Shown here piece after piece: positions 16,229 to 24,693 of a stretch of 35,143 nt of DNA. The stretch covers positions 3,256 to 38,398 of the forward strand of contig CAJUQB010000048.1 of the NCBI GenBank assembly GCA_910588285.1, in the 5' to 3' direction. The notes under the pieces are model-generated. The model had not been told where the DNA came from and searched no databases. It saw only the letters and a program-made list of their open reading frames with translations. How positions within the stretch are numbered: the first letter of the stretch is position 1; every line of letters starts with the position of its first letter. Position numbers and translations under genes: made by a program. This DNA comes from an uncultured Lachnospiraceae bacterium. GTDB taxonomy: Bacteria; Bacillota; Clostridia; Lachnospirales; Lachnospiraceae.

Positions 16229-16970
16229 TCTGATATCCTCGCTTTGTGACCAGTTTATTGTTCATGAGCCGGGAGCCTGCATTTCCGATAAATACGGTGG
16301 TAAACATGTTGACCGGCGTATCACGAAGCTCCCTTAAGGTGCAGACCTTTGTACTTGTCCCCTCCCGTCCGATATTTTCCACATAGCCGCAGGCACGGTC
16401 CTCCTCCATCTGCTCCAGCAGGATATCGCAGGCGCGGGCCAGATAATCCTTCCGCTTATGGCTGGAGGGATTGTAGAGCACAATGACAAAATCCCCATAA
16501 GCCGCAGCACGCAGCCGCCGCTCAATGGCGATCCAGGGGGTCAAGAGGTCGCTTAAGCTCACCAGGCAGAAATCATGGTTGATGGGCGCCCCCAGGGCCG
16601 CCGCGCCGCTTATGGCTGCCGTAATGCCGGGAATCACCACAAGCTCCGTCTTAGGAAAGTCCTGTCCGATCTCAAACATCAGGGACGCTAAGCCATAAAC
16701 CCCGGCATCCCCGCTGCATATGAGGGATACCTGCTTTCCCTCCGCTGCCTTGGCAAAGCAGAGCCGGCACCGCTCCTCCTCCCCCCGCATGGGGGTGGAC
16801 AAAAGCTCCTTTTCCTGAAAATCCGGCCCCAGCAGCTTCAGGTACAGCGTATAGCCGATGATCACCTCCGACTGCTCCAGGGCCCTTCGTGCCTCTGCCG
16901 TCATCATCTCCTCCCTGCCGGGACCCATTCCAACAATATAGATTCTGTTCTGATACATGCTATGTTTCAT
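16209..16970 (-). CDS. cbiH: cobalt-precorrin-3 C17-methyltransferase
   Basis: SAM-dependent ring-contracting methyltransferase of the CobJ/CbiH family, 253 residues. The N-terminal IYIVGMGPGREEMMTAEA, the SGDAGVYGLASLMFE core, the VIPGITAAISGAA and the FVIVLYNPSSHKRKDY segments are diagnostic. The start is ATG 16970 (GGAG 11 bases upstream), with a TTG just before it and an ATG at 16958 as alternatives; it overlaps the cbiG stop. Works after CbiF-substrate preparation in the anaerobic pathway together with the neighbouring cbiG and cbiF. Confidence 0.93.
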   Translation of the reverse strand: MKHSMYQNRIYIVGMGPGREEMMTAEARRALEQSEVIIGYTLYLKLLGPDFQEKELLSTPMRGEEERCRLCFAKAAEGKQVSLICSGDAGVYGLASLMFEIGQDFPKTELVVIPGITAAISGAAALGAPINHDFCLVSLSDLLTPWIAIERRLRAAAYGDFVIVLYNPSSHKRKDYLARACDILLEQMEEDRACGYVENIGREGTSTKVCTLRELRDTPVNMFTTVFIGNAGSRLMNNKLVTKRGYQIENRDE

Positions 16971-18033
16971 CAAATGTCACGCTCCAATCCCTTTTTGCGA
17001 TTGCAATGGTCATGCCGTCTTTTGCATACTTCCCACAGACCAGGCTGCCGGCCCCTTTGCAGGCCTTGATGGCCGCCCGCTCGCACACATTGTCAACGCC
17101 TACTGTCTCTGCCACAAAGGAGGAACCCAAAAAGGTTCCCTCCGCCTCCCATAGCTCCCTGGCCGTGTAGGTCAGAAAAGGCACTCTCCTTGCCTGGCAC
17201 CAGGCAAGGAGGCCCGGCTCATGCTTTTTCTGCTCAATGGAGGCCAGGGCAGAAAGCTGCTCCTCCAGAATGCCGGCTTCCCGGATTCGTTCCTTGATAA
17301 AAGCTTCGAGCTCTTCCAGGCTTTTTCCCCGTCTGCAGCCCATTCCGATAATATATTCCCTGGGCCTTAGCACAAGCCCGGCATCAAAATCCCGCTCCTC
17401 CGAGGACACCACAAGATCCGCATATCCTGCCGGCGGATAGGGAATGCCCGCAAGCCCCTCCGGCATCCTGCTCCCCTGCCTTTCATGTCCTGGTTCCACA
17501 GAAACCGTGATCTTCTGTCCCGCCAGAACCTTAGAGGAAACCCTTGCAATTCCTGCACGGTCCGTAATCCAAAGATCATTCCTTTTGGCAAACAGATCTG
17601 CTGCAAATCTGCCATTGAGGTCTGTGGCCGTGGTGATTACAGGCTCAGCCCCCACAGCCGCGCCGATCCCGCAGGCAAGCGCATTGGCCCCGCCCACATG
17701 TCCGGACAGAAGGGGGATAATATGCCTGCCCAGCTCATCCATCACAAGCACCGGTGCATCGTGAAGCTTATCTGTCAAATAGGGAGCCACGGCCCGGACG
17801 GCAATCCCGCAGGCCCCGATAAAGAGGAGGGCTTTTTGCTCCCTAAGCTGTGCGCCTGCCCACTGGGCAATCCCGCAGTCTACATACGCTGCCTGTCCCG
17901 CTGCCCCGGGGTGTTTGCATTTTGTATACAGGCTGACGGTTCCTGCTATCTCGGAATTTTCTTCCAGCGCTTCTGCTGTGCGCAGGGACAGCTCCACGCC
18001 ATTCCCGGTAAAGCTGATGATGCTCAGATTCAT
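16960..18033 (-). CDS. cbiG: cobalt-precorrin-5A hydrolase
   Basis: CbiG opens the delta-lactone of cobalt-precorrin-5A and releases acetaldehyde in the anaerobic route. The 357-residue product has the full length: an N-terminal part with LLFIGACGIAVRAVAPYL and LLSGHVGGANALA, a central DLNGRFAADLFAK segment, and the C-terminal CbiG/CobE-like part beginning YIIGMGCRRGKSLEELEAFI. Its ATG overlaps the cbiF stop (ATGA) and its end overlaps cbiH, so the three are translationally coupled. The presence of CbiG, with CbiD, marks the oxygen-independent pathway. Confidence 0.95.
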   Translation of the reverse strand: MNLSIISFTGNGVELSLRTAEALEENSEIAGTVSLYTKCKHPGAAGQAAYVDCGIAQWAGAQLREQKALLFIGACGIAVRAVAPYLTDKLHDAPVLVMDELGRHIIPLLSGHVGGANALACGIGAAVGAEPVITTATDLNGRFAADLFAKRNDLWITDRAGIARVSSKVLAGQKITVSVEPGHERQGSRMPEGLAGIPYPPAGYADLVVSSEERDFDAGLVLRPREYIIGMGCRRGKSLEELEAFIKERIREAGILEEQLSALASIEQKKHEPGLLAWCQARRVPFLTYTARELWEAEGTFLGSSFVAETVGVDNVCERAAIKACKGAGSLVCGKYAKDGMTIAIAKRDWSVTFDET

Positions 18034-18788
18034 TTTTTGGCCTCCCGGAATTCCGTTGTGAAATCTGCTGCGTACAGCCTGGATTTCTGATAATGCCGGT
18101 GGGCGATTGCATCCCCCACCAATACCAGGGCTGTTTTGGTAATCCCATGCTCTGCTGCAGTTTGGGCCAGGTCCTCCAGGGTACAGACATAGGCCTCCTC
18201 CTCCGGCCAGGTGGCCTTGTAGACCAGTGCTGCGGGCGTTGTTCCCTGGTACCCGCCTGCCATGAGCCGCCTGCTTAATTCCGGAAGCATTCCGGCGCTC
18301 AGATAGACGGCCATGGAGGCATGATGGGCAGCAAGGCTCTCAATGCGCTCCCCGGCGGGCACTGCCGTTTTCCCCTCCATCCTTGTGATGATCAGGGTTT
18401 GAGACACGCCCGGCAGCGTGTATTCCAGATTCAGGGAGGCTGCCGCTCCGAAGCAGGCAGAGACGCCCGGACAGCTCTCATAGGGAATCCCCGCCTGATC
18501 CAGGGCGTCCATCTGCTCCCGGACTGCCCCGTAGATGCTGGGATCCCCCGTGTGGAGCCGGACTGTCGTCTTTCCCTGTGCCGCCCCCTGGTACAGCACC
18601 TCCAGCACCTCCTCCAGGGTCATTCTGGCGCTGTTATAGATTTCACATTCCTTTTTTGCATAGGTAAGCAGCTGGGGATTCACCAGGGAGCCGGCATAGA
18701 CAATAATGTCTGCCTGCTCCAATAGGCGCATGCCGCGCACGGTAATCAAATCTGCTGCCCCTGTTCCTGCTCCAACAAAGTAAACCAT
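18030..18788 (-). CDS. cbiF: cobalt-precorrin-4 C11-methyltransferase
   Basis: A 252-residue SAM methyltransferase of the CobM/CbiF family. The start VYFVGAGTGAADLITVRGMRLLEQADIIVYAGSL, the LHTGDPSIYGAVREQM block and the ESCPGVSACFGAAASL segment are typical. The ATG at 18788 has GAGGGGG upstream and lies 43 bp inside the end of cbiD. It precedes cbiG with a 4-bp overlap. Confidence 0.95.
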   Translation of the reverse strand: MVYFVGAGTGAADLITVRGMRLLEQADIIVYAGSLVNPQLLTYAKKECEIYNSARMTLEEVLEVLYQGAAQGKTTVRLHTGDPSIYGAVREQMDALDQAGIPYESCPGVSACFGAAASLNLEYTLPGVSQTLIITRMEGKTAVPAGERIESLAAHHASMAVYLSAGMLPELSRRLMAGGYQGTTPAALVYKATWPEEEAYVCTLEDLAQTAAEHGITKTALVLVGDAIAHRHYQKSRLYAADFTTEFREAKK

Positions 18789-19921
18789 TCCTTTGCCCCC
18801 TCACTTTTTGCCAATTCTCCATATTCGTTTGCATATAAGATACAGTCCGCCATCAGCCTGCCGCCGGCACGCTTTTCCATATAGAAAAGGATGCGGGCCG
18901 CCGCACGCGCCATCACCGGCCCAAGCTTCCCCCATTCTGCCAGGAGGGGGACCGCCTCCTCGGTGGTGGCGCATTCCAGAAGCCGGAGCGCCTGGCTGCT
19001 CTCTGCCTGCTCCAGCACGGCAAAGGCCGCAAGAAGCTCCATCCGGCTGTCCGACTCCCTGGAATGGGTGTTCATGATCCCCCCTGCCACCTTCACCAGC
19101 TTGCCGATATGGCCGGTGAGCAGCATCCGCCGAAATCCCAGCTCCACTGCCATATCAATGGTCTCGCCAATAAAATTGCTGCATTTTACGCTTCGGTCCA
19201 AATCATAGCCATAGGCCCGCTTCATAAAATCCTGCCCGTAATTCCCAGGTGTCACGGCAACATAGTCAAAGCCCTCTGCCCGCCGCTGGCGCAGCTCCAC
19301 CAAAATGGTATCCAGAATGGCCTGGCTGCTCATGGGCTCCACAATGCCGCTTGTTCCAAGGATGGAGATGCCGCCCACAATGCCAAGCCTGGGGTTGAAC
19401 GTGGACCCGGCCAGCCGCTCTCCCTCCGGCACGGAAATCTCAACCCGAAGCGTTCCATGGTAATCGGCAAGGCTGCATACCTTGGCTACCTCCTTTTGGA
19501 TCATTTCCCTGGGAACACGGTTAATGGCCGCGCTGCCCACCGGCTGGTCCAGCCCCTTCCTGGTCACCCGGCCAACGCCGGGGCCGCCGTCAATCAGGAT
19601 TACAGGCTCCCGGCTGCCAGCCGTAAGGGGCCGGGAAGCTCTGTCCTCCCATAGCCCATCATCCCAAGGGTCTCTGCCATAGGAAACCTTCGCGTAAATC
19701 CATGCACCGGTTGTAACATCCGGATCGTCCCCGCCGTCCTTTTCCACCGCACAGCTGACCGCACACGCTTCCCGGCAGATATCCAGAAGCCTTGCCTGAT
19801 AGGGAATCCCTTTGGGGGTCTCAATGGTGATCTCTTCTCTGGCCTGGCTGGTCAGCAGCATATATGCCGCAGCCTTGGCGGCAGCCGCCGCACAGCTGCC
19901 AGTGGTAAAGCCATACCTCAT
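18746..19921 (-). CDS. cbiD: cobalt-precorrin-5B C1-methyltransferase
   Basis: CbiD methylates C1 of cobalt-precorrin-5B and is specific to the anaerobic pathway. The 391-residue protein starts with the hallmark RYGFTTGSCAAAAAKAA and contains DGGDDPDVTTGAWI, GGPGVGRVTRKGL, GTSGIVEPMS, TPGNYG and LLTGHIGKLVKVAGGI. The ATG overlaps the cbiC stop (ATGA). It lies in the tightly packed cbiC-cbiD-cbiF-cbiG block. Confidence 0.96.
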   Translation of the reverse strand: MRYGFTTGSCAAAAAKAAAYMLLTSQAREEITIETPKGIPYQARLLDICREACAVSCAVEKDGGDDPDVTTGAWIYAKVSYGRDPWDDGLWEDRASRPLTAGSREPVILIDGGPGVGRVTRKGLDQPVGSAAINRVPREMIQKEVAKVCSLADYHGTLRVEISVPEGERLAGSTFNPRLGIVGGISILGTSGIVEPMSSQAILDTILVELRQRRAEGFDYVAVTPGNYGQDFMKRAYGYDLDRSVKCSNFIGETIDMAVELGFRRMLLTGHIGKLVKVAGGIMNTHSRESDSRMELLAAFAVLEQAESSQALRLLECATTEEAVPLLAEWGKLGPVMARAAARILFYMEKRAGGRLMADCILYANEYGELAKSEGAKEWFTLLEQEQGQQI

Positions 19922-20622
19922 ATGTTGTCACCCTTTGTCGTTTTCTGGTTCTCAAAATGGCAGATTTTGTCATTTTTTGCTGTTTCTTGATCTCTAAGGC
20001 GGTAAATAACTGCATTACAGATGGCTGCCGCCACGTTACTGCCCCCCTTGCGTCCGCGGTTTACGATAGAGGGAATCTCCGTCTCAAGGATCAGCTCCTT
20101 TGCCGCCTCCACATTGACAAAGCCCACCGGCACGCCGATGACAAAGGCAGGTTGGAAGATACCCTCCCTGGCCAGCTCATACAGGCGGATCAGAGCGGTG
20201 GGTGCATTGCCAATGGCAAAGATCACCGGCTTTTTTATGGACATTGCCCGCTCCATGCTGACAGCGGCCCGGGTGATCTGCCTCTGGCGGGCCTGTGCTG
20301 CAACCTCCTCCTCAGAAATGAAACAATGTGCCGCTCCACCGCATTTGGCCAGGCAATTTTTGTTAATTCCTGCCAGGGCCATATTGGTATCCGTCACAAT
20401 ATCCGCCCCCTTTTGGATGAGATCCAACAAAATCTCAACGGCATGCTTTGAGTAGCAGAGAGTGTTGGCATACTCAAAATCCGCGCTGGTGTGGATCACC
20501 CGCTTGGTGATAAATTCCTCCTCTTCCGGAAGCGTGATCCCTCTTTGGGCCAGCTCCTCTCCAATGATTGCAAAGCTGCGCTTCTCAATGTCTCCTGGCA
20601 GCACATATTCTATCTTCTGCAT
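19918..20622 (-). CDS. cbiC: cobalt-precorrin-8 methylmutase
   Basis: CbiC moves the C11 methyl group to C12, giving cobyrinate. The 234-residue protein has the catalytic His44 in KRVIHTSADFEYA, the DTNMALAGINK block and the C-terminal GRKGGSNVAAAICNA. ATG 20622 is preferred since GGAG lies 10 bases upstream; a GTG nine bases earlier is too close to that site. It overlaps the end of the decarboxylase gene by 13 bp. Confidence 0.94.
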   Translation of the reverse strand: MQKIEYVLPGDIEKRSFAIIGEELAQRGITLPEEEEFITKRVIHTSADFEYANTLCYSKHAVEILLDLIQKGADIVTDTNMALAGINKNCLAKCGGAAHCFISEEEVAAQARQRQITRAAVSMERAMSIKKPVIFAIGNAPTALIRLYELAREGIFQPAFVIGVPVGFVNVEAAKELILETEIPSIVNRGRKGGSNVAAAICNAVIYRLRDQETAKNDKICHFENQKTTKGDNI

Positions 20623-21647
20623 GCTTCCCACGCTCCTATCGCACGTAATAAAATTTCATTTTCCCGGCGGCTCTTTACGGCAATCCGGTAAAATCCCGGG
20701 GCCAATCCCTGAAAATTGCTGCAGTCGCGGATCAAAAGCCCCTGCCCTTGCAGGGCTGCATACAGCGGCCCCTCCCGGTAAAACAGGATAAAATTTGCTT
20801 CGGAGGGAAACAGACGGTATCCCAGCTCCATCAGCCCCTGCTCCAAAAAGGCCCGCTCCGCCCTGACATAGTCCCTGGTCTGGGCAAGAAACCCGGTCTG
20901 GGCTGCACAGGCTATGCCCGCTGCCTGGGCAAAGCAGGAAAGGTTCCACTCCGGCAGCTGTTCCTGGATTCCTCTGCGGACAGCGGAATTCTCGCAGACC
21001 AGGTAGCCCAGGCGTACCCCGGGAATTGCAAAAATCTTTGTAAATGCCCGGACAATGATCAGGTGCTCCAACTGCCCTGCCGCAGCCAGCATGGACCGTG
21101 CTCCCTCACAGAATTCGATAAAGCACTCGTCCAACACCACATAAATCCCCTTCTCCTCACAATGCAAAAGCACACGGGACAGGAATTTTGGGTCCAACAG
21201 CCGCCCGGAGGGATTGTTGGGATTGGCCAAAAAGAGCAGCCCCACATCCGCGGTCAGGGCCTCAAGCAAATCCTCCCCCGCGCAAAAGCCCCTCTCCTCT
21301 GGCATCTCATGGAACATGATTTCAGCCCCTGCCGCCTGTGCCGCATACTGATAGCCATAAAAGGAGGGAACCGGAAGCAGAATCTTTTTGGGGCGGATGT
21401 GATGGAGGATTGCCACAAAAAGCTCTGAGGCTCCATTTCCGAAAACCAGGGCTTCCTTTGGTACATGGAGCATGGCGGCCACCGCCCCCCTCAGCTCCTC
21501 TGCCTCGGGATCCGGATATCTGCTACAGGCGGCCACAGCCTCATGGAGGGCTTTCTGCACTGCATCAGGCACGCCCAGCGGATTCACATTGACTGAAAAA
21601 TCAATGGTAACCTTATTCCTGTAGATATCTCCGCCATGTATTCCCAT
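20610..21647 (-). CDS. threonine-phosphate decarboxylase-like PLP aminotransferase
   Basis: A 345-residue fold-type I PLP enzyme of the histidinol-phosphate aminotransferase-like group, here most likely the CobD-type L-threonine-O-3-phosphate decarboxylase that makes aminopropanol phosphate for CbiB. The N-terminal HGGDIYRNKVTIDFSVNVNPLG is typical of CobD. Cofactor residues visible are Asn142 (ANPNNPSG), Asp173 and the Schiff-base Lys204 (AFTKIFAIPGVRLGY). GGAGG lies 10 bases before the ATG. Its partner cbiB is directly upstream, separated by a tandem repeat. Confidence 0.88.
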   Translation of the reverse strand: MGIHGGDIYRNKVTIDFSVNVNPLGVPDAVQKALHEAVAACSRYPDPEAEELRGAVAAMLHVPKEALVFGNGASELFVAILHHIRPKKILLPVPSFYGYQYAAQAAGAEIMFHEMPEERGFCAGEDLLEALTADVGLLFLANPNNPSGRLLDPKFLSRVLLHCEEKGIYVVLDECFIEFCEGARSMLAAAGQLEHLIIVRAFTKIFAIPGVRLGYLVCENSAVRRGIQEQLPEWNLSCFAQAAGIACAAQTGFLAQTRDYVRAERAFLEQGLMELGYRLFPSEANFILFYREGPLYAALQGQGLLIRDCSNFQGLAPGFYRIAVKSRRENEILLRAIGAWEACRR

Positions 21648-21670
21648 CCCAAAAAATCCTCCGCTCTTCT

Positions 21671-21741
21671 GTCCTCAAAACCCTGATAACGATTATCCTC
21701 AACACCCTGAAATCAACGACTATCCTCAAAACCCTGAAATC
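21671..21741. repeat. 27-bp tandem copies of the cbiB 3' end
   Basis: Two 27-bp units (21688-21714 and 21715-21741, two mismatches) plus a partial third copy (21671-21687). On the minus strand each begins GATTTCAGGGTTTTGAGGAT, which in the first unit is the last codons of cbiB with its TGA (21726-21728); the others lie in the spacer. Confidence 0.88.
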
Positions 21742-22751
21742 CACAAGCCTGCGGCAGCCAAAAGCAGCAGACACAGCGCCTGGCACAGCCATGCACATCC
21801 GTACATCAGCCGGTTGGCCCGCCGGATATCCTCATATTCAATGCTGCGCAGCCCATCCCCGATATAGGGCTTTTTTACTGTTTTCCCAAAATATCTGGCA
21901 TCCCCGGCAAGGCAAATCCCCAGGGCGCCGGCGCACACGGACTCTGTCTGGGCGGAATTGGGGCTTGCATGGTTCCTTCTGTCCCTCCGGTAAATGGCAA
22001 GGGCTCCCCTTCCCGAAAACTGCCTGCCAGAAAGAAATGATGCCACAATCATCAGGCCTGCGCTGATCCGCGCAGGGATATAATTCACCGCGTCGTCCAG
22101 CTTTGCCGCCGCCCTGCCGAAATACAGATATGTTTCATTTTTGTATCCCACCATGGAATCCATGGTATTGACCGCCTTATAGAAAAACCCCAGCACCGGA
22201 CCACCCAGGGCCAGGTACAGCATGGGGGCAATGACGCCGTCCGAGGTATTCTCCGCCACGGTCTCCACCGCTGCCTTTGCAACCCCCGCTTCATCCAGAC
22301 ATTCCGTATCCCTGCCCACAATCATGGAGACAGCCCTTCTGGCCTGGGGGAGATTGCCCTCCTTCAGGCAGCGGTAAACCTTCATGCTCTCTGTTTTCAG
22401 GCATTTTGCCGCCAGCAGCTGGTAGGTCAGAATCGTCTCTGCCGCTGCCCCAACAAAGGGATGCAGGCCATAGGCCAGCAGCAGCAAAAGCAGCACAGCT
22501 GCAACCGTAACAGCCGGCACAGCCACAGCCAGCACAATCCCCTGCCGCAGCTCCTTCCGATTCCTGCTGTCCTCTTCCGGATGCTTTGCCGGCTCTTTGC
22601 TGTCCGCTGCAGATGCCCCGGCCCGCAGCCGCTTCTCCAGGCCGGCAATCAGTCCCCCAATCAGCCGGATGGGATGGGGCAGGCAGTAGGGATCCCCCAG
22701 CAGCAGATCCAGCAGGAAGCCCAGGAAAAAAGCAATCATATGGTATCTCAT
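21726..22751 (-). CDS. cbiB: adenosylcobinamide-phosphate synthase
   Basis: CbiB attaches aminopropanol (phosphate) to adenosylcobyric acid at the membrane. The 341-residue protein has several hydrophobic segments and the family blocks FLLDLLLGDPYCLPHPIRLIG (near 10-30), ETVAENTSDGVIAPMLYLALGG, NTMDSMVGYKN and DDAVNYIPARI. The start is ATG 22751 with GAGG at 7 bases; it overlaps the cobC stop as ATGA. A basic/acidic linker (about 44-68) follows the first helix. The 3' end is duplicated in the following spacer. Confidence 0.95.
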   Translation of the reverse strand: MRYHMIAFFLGFLLDLLLGDPYCLPHPIRLIGGLIAGLEKRLRAGASAADSKEPAKHPEEDSRNRKELRQGIVLAVAVPAVTVAAVLLLLLLAYGLHPFVGAAAETILTYQLLAAKCLKTESMKVYRCLKEGNLPQARRAVSMIVGRDTECLDEAGVAKAAVETVAENTSDGVIAPMLYLALGGPVLGFFYKAVNTMDSMVGYKNETYLYFGRAAAKLDDAVNYIPARISAGLMIVASFLSGRQFSGRGALAIYRRDRRNHASPNSAQTESVCAGALGICLAGDARYFGKTVKKPYIGDGLRSIEYEDIRRANRLMYGCAWLCQALCLLLLAAAGLWISGF

Positions 22752-23389
22752 AATGCTTCCTCTTTCAAAAGCCCGGGCTCCTCCCAGGACCCAAGGAGGC
22801 TGCACACATAGCCGCCCCCATTTGGCACCTGGTAATCAAAGTATCCGCCGCCCTCATAGACGCTCATCAATGTCATAATCGTACCTCCATGGACAATCAG
22901 GCCGGCGTGGATCTGCTCCTTAGGCTCCTGCTGCTGCAGCCGCTGCAATTCCCGGCACATACGCGTAAAGCCCTGTTTGCACCGCTTCTGAAAATGGGCC
23001 CGGCTCTCTCCTTCCGGGAAATCGCCTGTCCCTCCGCTGTCAATCCAGGCCTGGTATCTGGCATCCCCTGCAAGCTCCTGATAATTCTTATATTCAAAGC
23101 AGCCAAAATCCATTTCCCTCCACTCCGGAATCACCACCGGCGACAGCTGGGGATACAGAAGCTTGGGATATAACAGCTCTGCGGTCTCCAGGCAGCGCTT
23201 CATGGGGCTTGCAAACAGATGGGTGAGCCTGGGATAGCGCTGCCTGGCCCGGTCCTTTTTTAGGGCCGCCCTCCCCTGCGGGGAGAGCCCTTCCTCTGTC
23301 CGTCCCAGATAGCGCCGCTCCTCATTGGCCCGGGTGGCCCCGTGCCGGATCAATACCAATGTCACTTGAGCTTCTGTCCGATTCCGCAT
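22748..23389 (-). CDS. cobC: histidine phosphatase family protein, alpha-ribazole phosphatase candidate
   Basis: A 213-residue phosphoglycerate-mutase-like phosphatase. RHG at 15-17 holds the catalytic His; further active-site features are FASPMKRCLETAELL, an EWREMDFGCFE segment and a late HGG (IVHGGTIM). In this context it most likely dephosphorylates alpha-ribazole-5'-phosphate or adenosylcobalamin phosphate. ATG 23389 has GAGGAGGTG about 10 bases upstream and overlaps the short CobU-like gene by 28 bp. Substrate is inferred from neighbours. Confidence 0.83.
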   Translation of the reverse strand: MRNRTEAQVTLVLIRHGATRANEERRYLGRTEEGLSPQGRAALKKDRARQRYPRLTHLFASPMKRCLETAELLYPKLLYPQLSPVVIPEWREMDFGCFEYKNYQELAGDARYQAWIDSGGTGDFPEGESRAHFQKRCKQGFTRMCRELQRLQQQEPKEQIHAGLIVHGGTIMTLMSVYEGGGYFDYQVPNGGGYVCSLLGSWEEPGLLKEEAL

Positions 23390-23751
23390 ATGACCCGTTC
23401 CACCTCCTCTGCCCTGGCTGCAAGCTCCGTCAACAGCCGGCCCACCCCCTCCCGGTATTCCCGTCCCCCGGGGTCTAAGGGCACAATGCCGTTTCCCACC
23501 TCATCACTGATGACAATGCAGTCCTCATGTTCCTTCAGAAATTCCAAAAAAAGCTCCCTGGGGCTCTCTCCCCGCTCCATACAGCCCTTCACCCAGAGAT
23601 GAAAATGGTCAATAACCACTGGCCCAGGCCCGTCCCCGGCTGCCTGAGACAGGTGCAGAGCCGCATCCCGCACCGCTGTCTTAGGCAGCCGGTACTTACT
23701 CAGCACATACTCCCGCTTTCCCTGTGCACATCCGCCAATCACCAAACGCAT
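23362..23751 (-). CDS. short CobU-like protein
   Basis: A 129-residue relative of adenosylcobinamide kinase/guanylyltransferase. It has a changed P-loop, GGCAQGKREYV (Arg where Ser/Thr is expected after GK), and keeps the C-terminal block DEVGNGIVPLDPGGREYREG and GIGQKLK typical of CobU. The central part with the guanylylated His found in CobU is missing, so it is about 50 residues shorter. A second, full-length CobU lies at 24694-25230 and lacks just the block conserved here. ATG 23751 follows GGAGG at 7 bases. Function unknown; a subunit or partner of the longer CobU is possible. Confidence 0.75.
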   Translation of the reverse strand: MRLVIGGCAQGKREYVLSKYRLPKTAVRDAALHLSQAAGDGPGPVVIDHFHLWVKGCMERGESPRELFLEFLKEHEDCIVISDEVGNGIVPLDPGGREYREGVGRLLTELAARAEEVERVICGIGQKLK

Positions 23752-23786
23752 TTCAATCCCTCCGTCCCAGGCTGCCAAGCCCGATA

Positions 23787-23921
23787 TATTACAAGACGCA
23801 GCTGCACCAACTGCTGCATGCCCAAGATATTACAAGACGCAGCTGCACCAACTGCTGCATGCCAAGATATTGCAAGCCTGCAGCCATTCTACCAGCCTAA
23901 GATATTGCAGACTGCTGCAGC
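23787..23921. repeat. about 40-bp tandem repeats seeded from the cobS 3' end
   Basis: Two nearly perfect units (from 23787 and 23828, period 41, 36 bases identical) are followed by two diverged, shorter ones (from 23868 and 23903). On the minus strand the unit reads GCAGCAGT...TGCAATATCTT, and the cobS-proximal copy encodes the last residues AAVCNILGW of CobS. The array fills the whole space between cobS and the short CobU-like gene. Confidence 0.9.
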
Positions 23922-24656
23922 GCCAATCATACCTGCCTCACAGATACAGAGAAAATATCCTGCCGTATCCCCCGTGACGCCGCCAAACACCTTTTTGCTG
24001 TGGAAATAATAGAAAACAAATACAAGCAGCGCCACAGCCGCGGCAAGCCCCCCGGCCCGGGGAGACCAGAACAGCATACAGCCAATGCACAGCAGGGCCT
24101 GCAGATACAGGGCTGCCTTCACGATTCTTTTCTGGGAGCTGTCTGCAAAGGCAAAGAGCATTCCCTCCTTTTTTGCCAGGGGAAAGGACACGGCCGAGAT
24201 GCCGCTTAAGCACCGGGACAGGAAGAAGCCGGCGCATACCACCCTTACATTGGGAAGGCTTCTCACCTCCGACAGGGCTGCCAGGAACACCATGCCGTAG
24301 GCTGCCAGCATAATCACGGCAAAGGCCCCGATATGGGAATCCTTCAGAATCTCAAGCTTCTTCTCCCGGGGCTGGTAGGAATGGAGCGCATCCATGGTAT
24401 CCATGAATCCGTCGATATGGATCCCTCCGGTCAGCAGCAGGGGGACGGCCGCCAGAATCAGGACGCGGCCAAGCTGCCCAACCTCCAGCATCCCGCTCAG
24501 AAGGTGCCAGAGGTAAACGCAGGCTCCCACCACTCCGCCAACCCAGGGGAAAAAGCAGAAAATATACCGCATATCCTCTTCCTTCCAGGCAAACTGCGGA
24601 ACCGGAATCTTTGAATACATGGAAACGGCTATAAAAAAGGACTTCAATCCCCGCAT
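23889..24656 (-). CDS. cobS: adenosylcobinamide-GDP ribazoletransferase
   Basis: Cobalamin synthase, joining adenosylcobinamide-GDP and alpha-ribazole in the membrane. 255 residues, multi-spanning; the metal-binding signature GGIHIDGFMDTMDAL (about 77-91) and FGGVTGDTAGY near the C-terminus (Mg-binding Asp) are present, as is KDSHIGAFAVI. GGAGGAG precedes the ATG by 5 bases. The last codons form the first copy of a tandem repeat that continues past the stop. Confidence 0.95.
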   Translation of the reverse strand: MRGLKSFFIAVSMYSKIPVPQFAWKEEDMRYIFCFFPWVGGVVGACVYLWHLLSGMLEVGQLGRVLILAAVPLLLTGGIHIDGFMDTMDALHSYQPREKKLEILKDSHIGAFAVIMLAAYGMVFLAALSEVRSLPNVRVVCAGFFLSRCLSGISAVSFPLAKKEGMLFAFADSSQKRIVKAALYLQALLCIGCMLFWSPRAGGLAAAVALLVFVFYYFHSKKVFGGVTGDTAGYFLCICEAGMIGAAAVCNILGW

Positions 24657-24693
24657 GCTTCTCCTCCCTCTTCCCTTTTCTTCCTTGGGCCTG

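Noticed and set aside
23787..23921. CRISPR-like array
   Set aside because: Units are contiguous without unique spacers, only about four, and derive from the cobS end; no cas genes.
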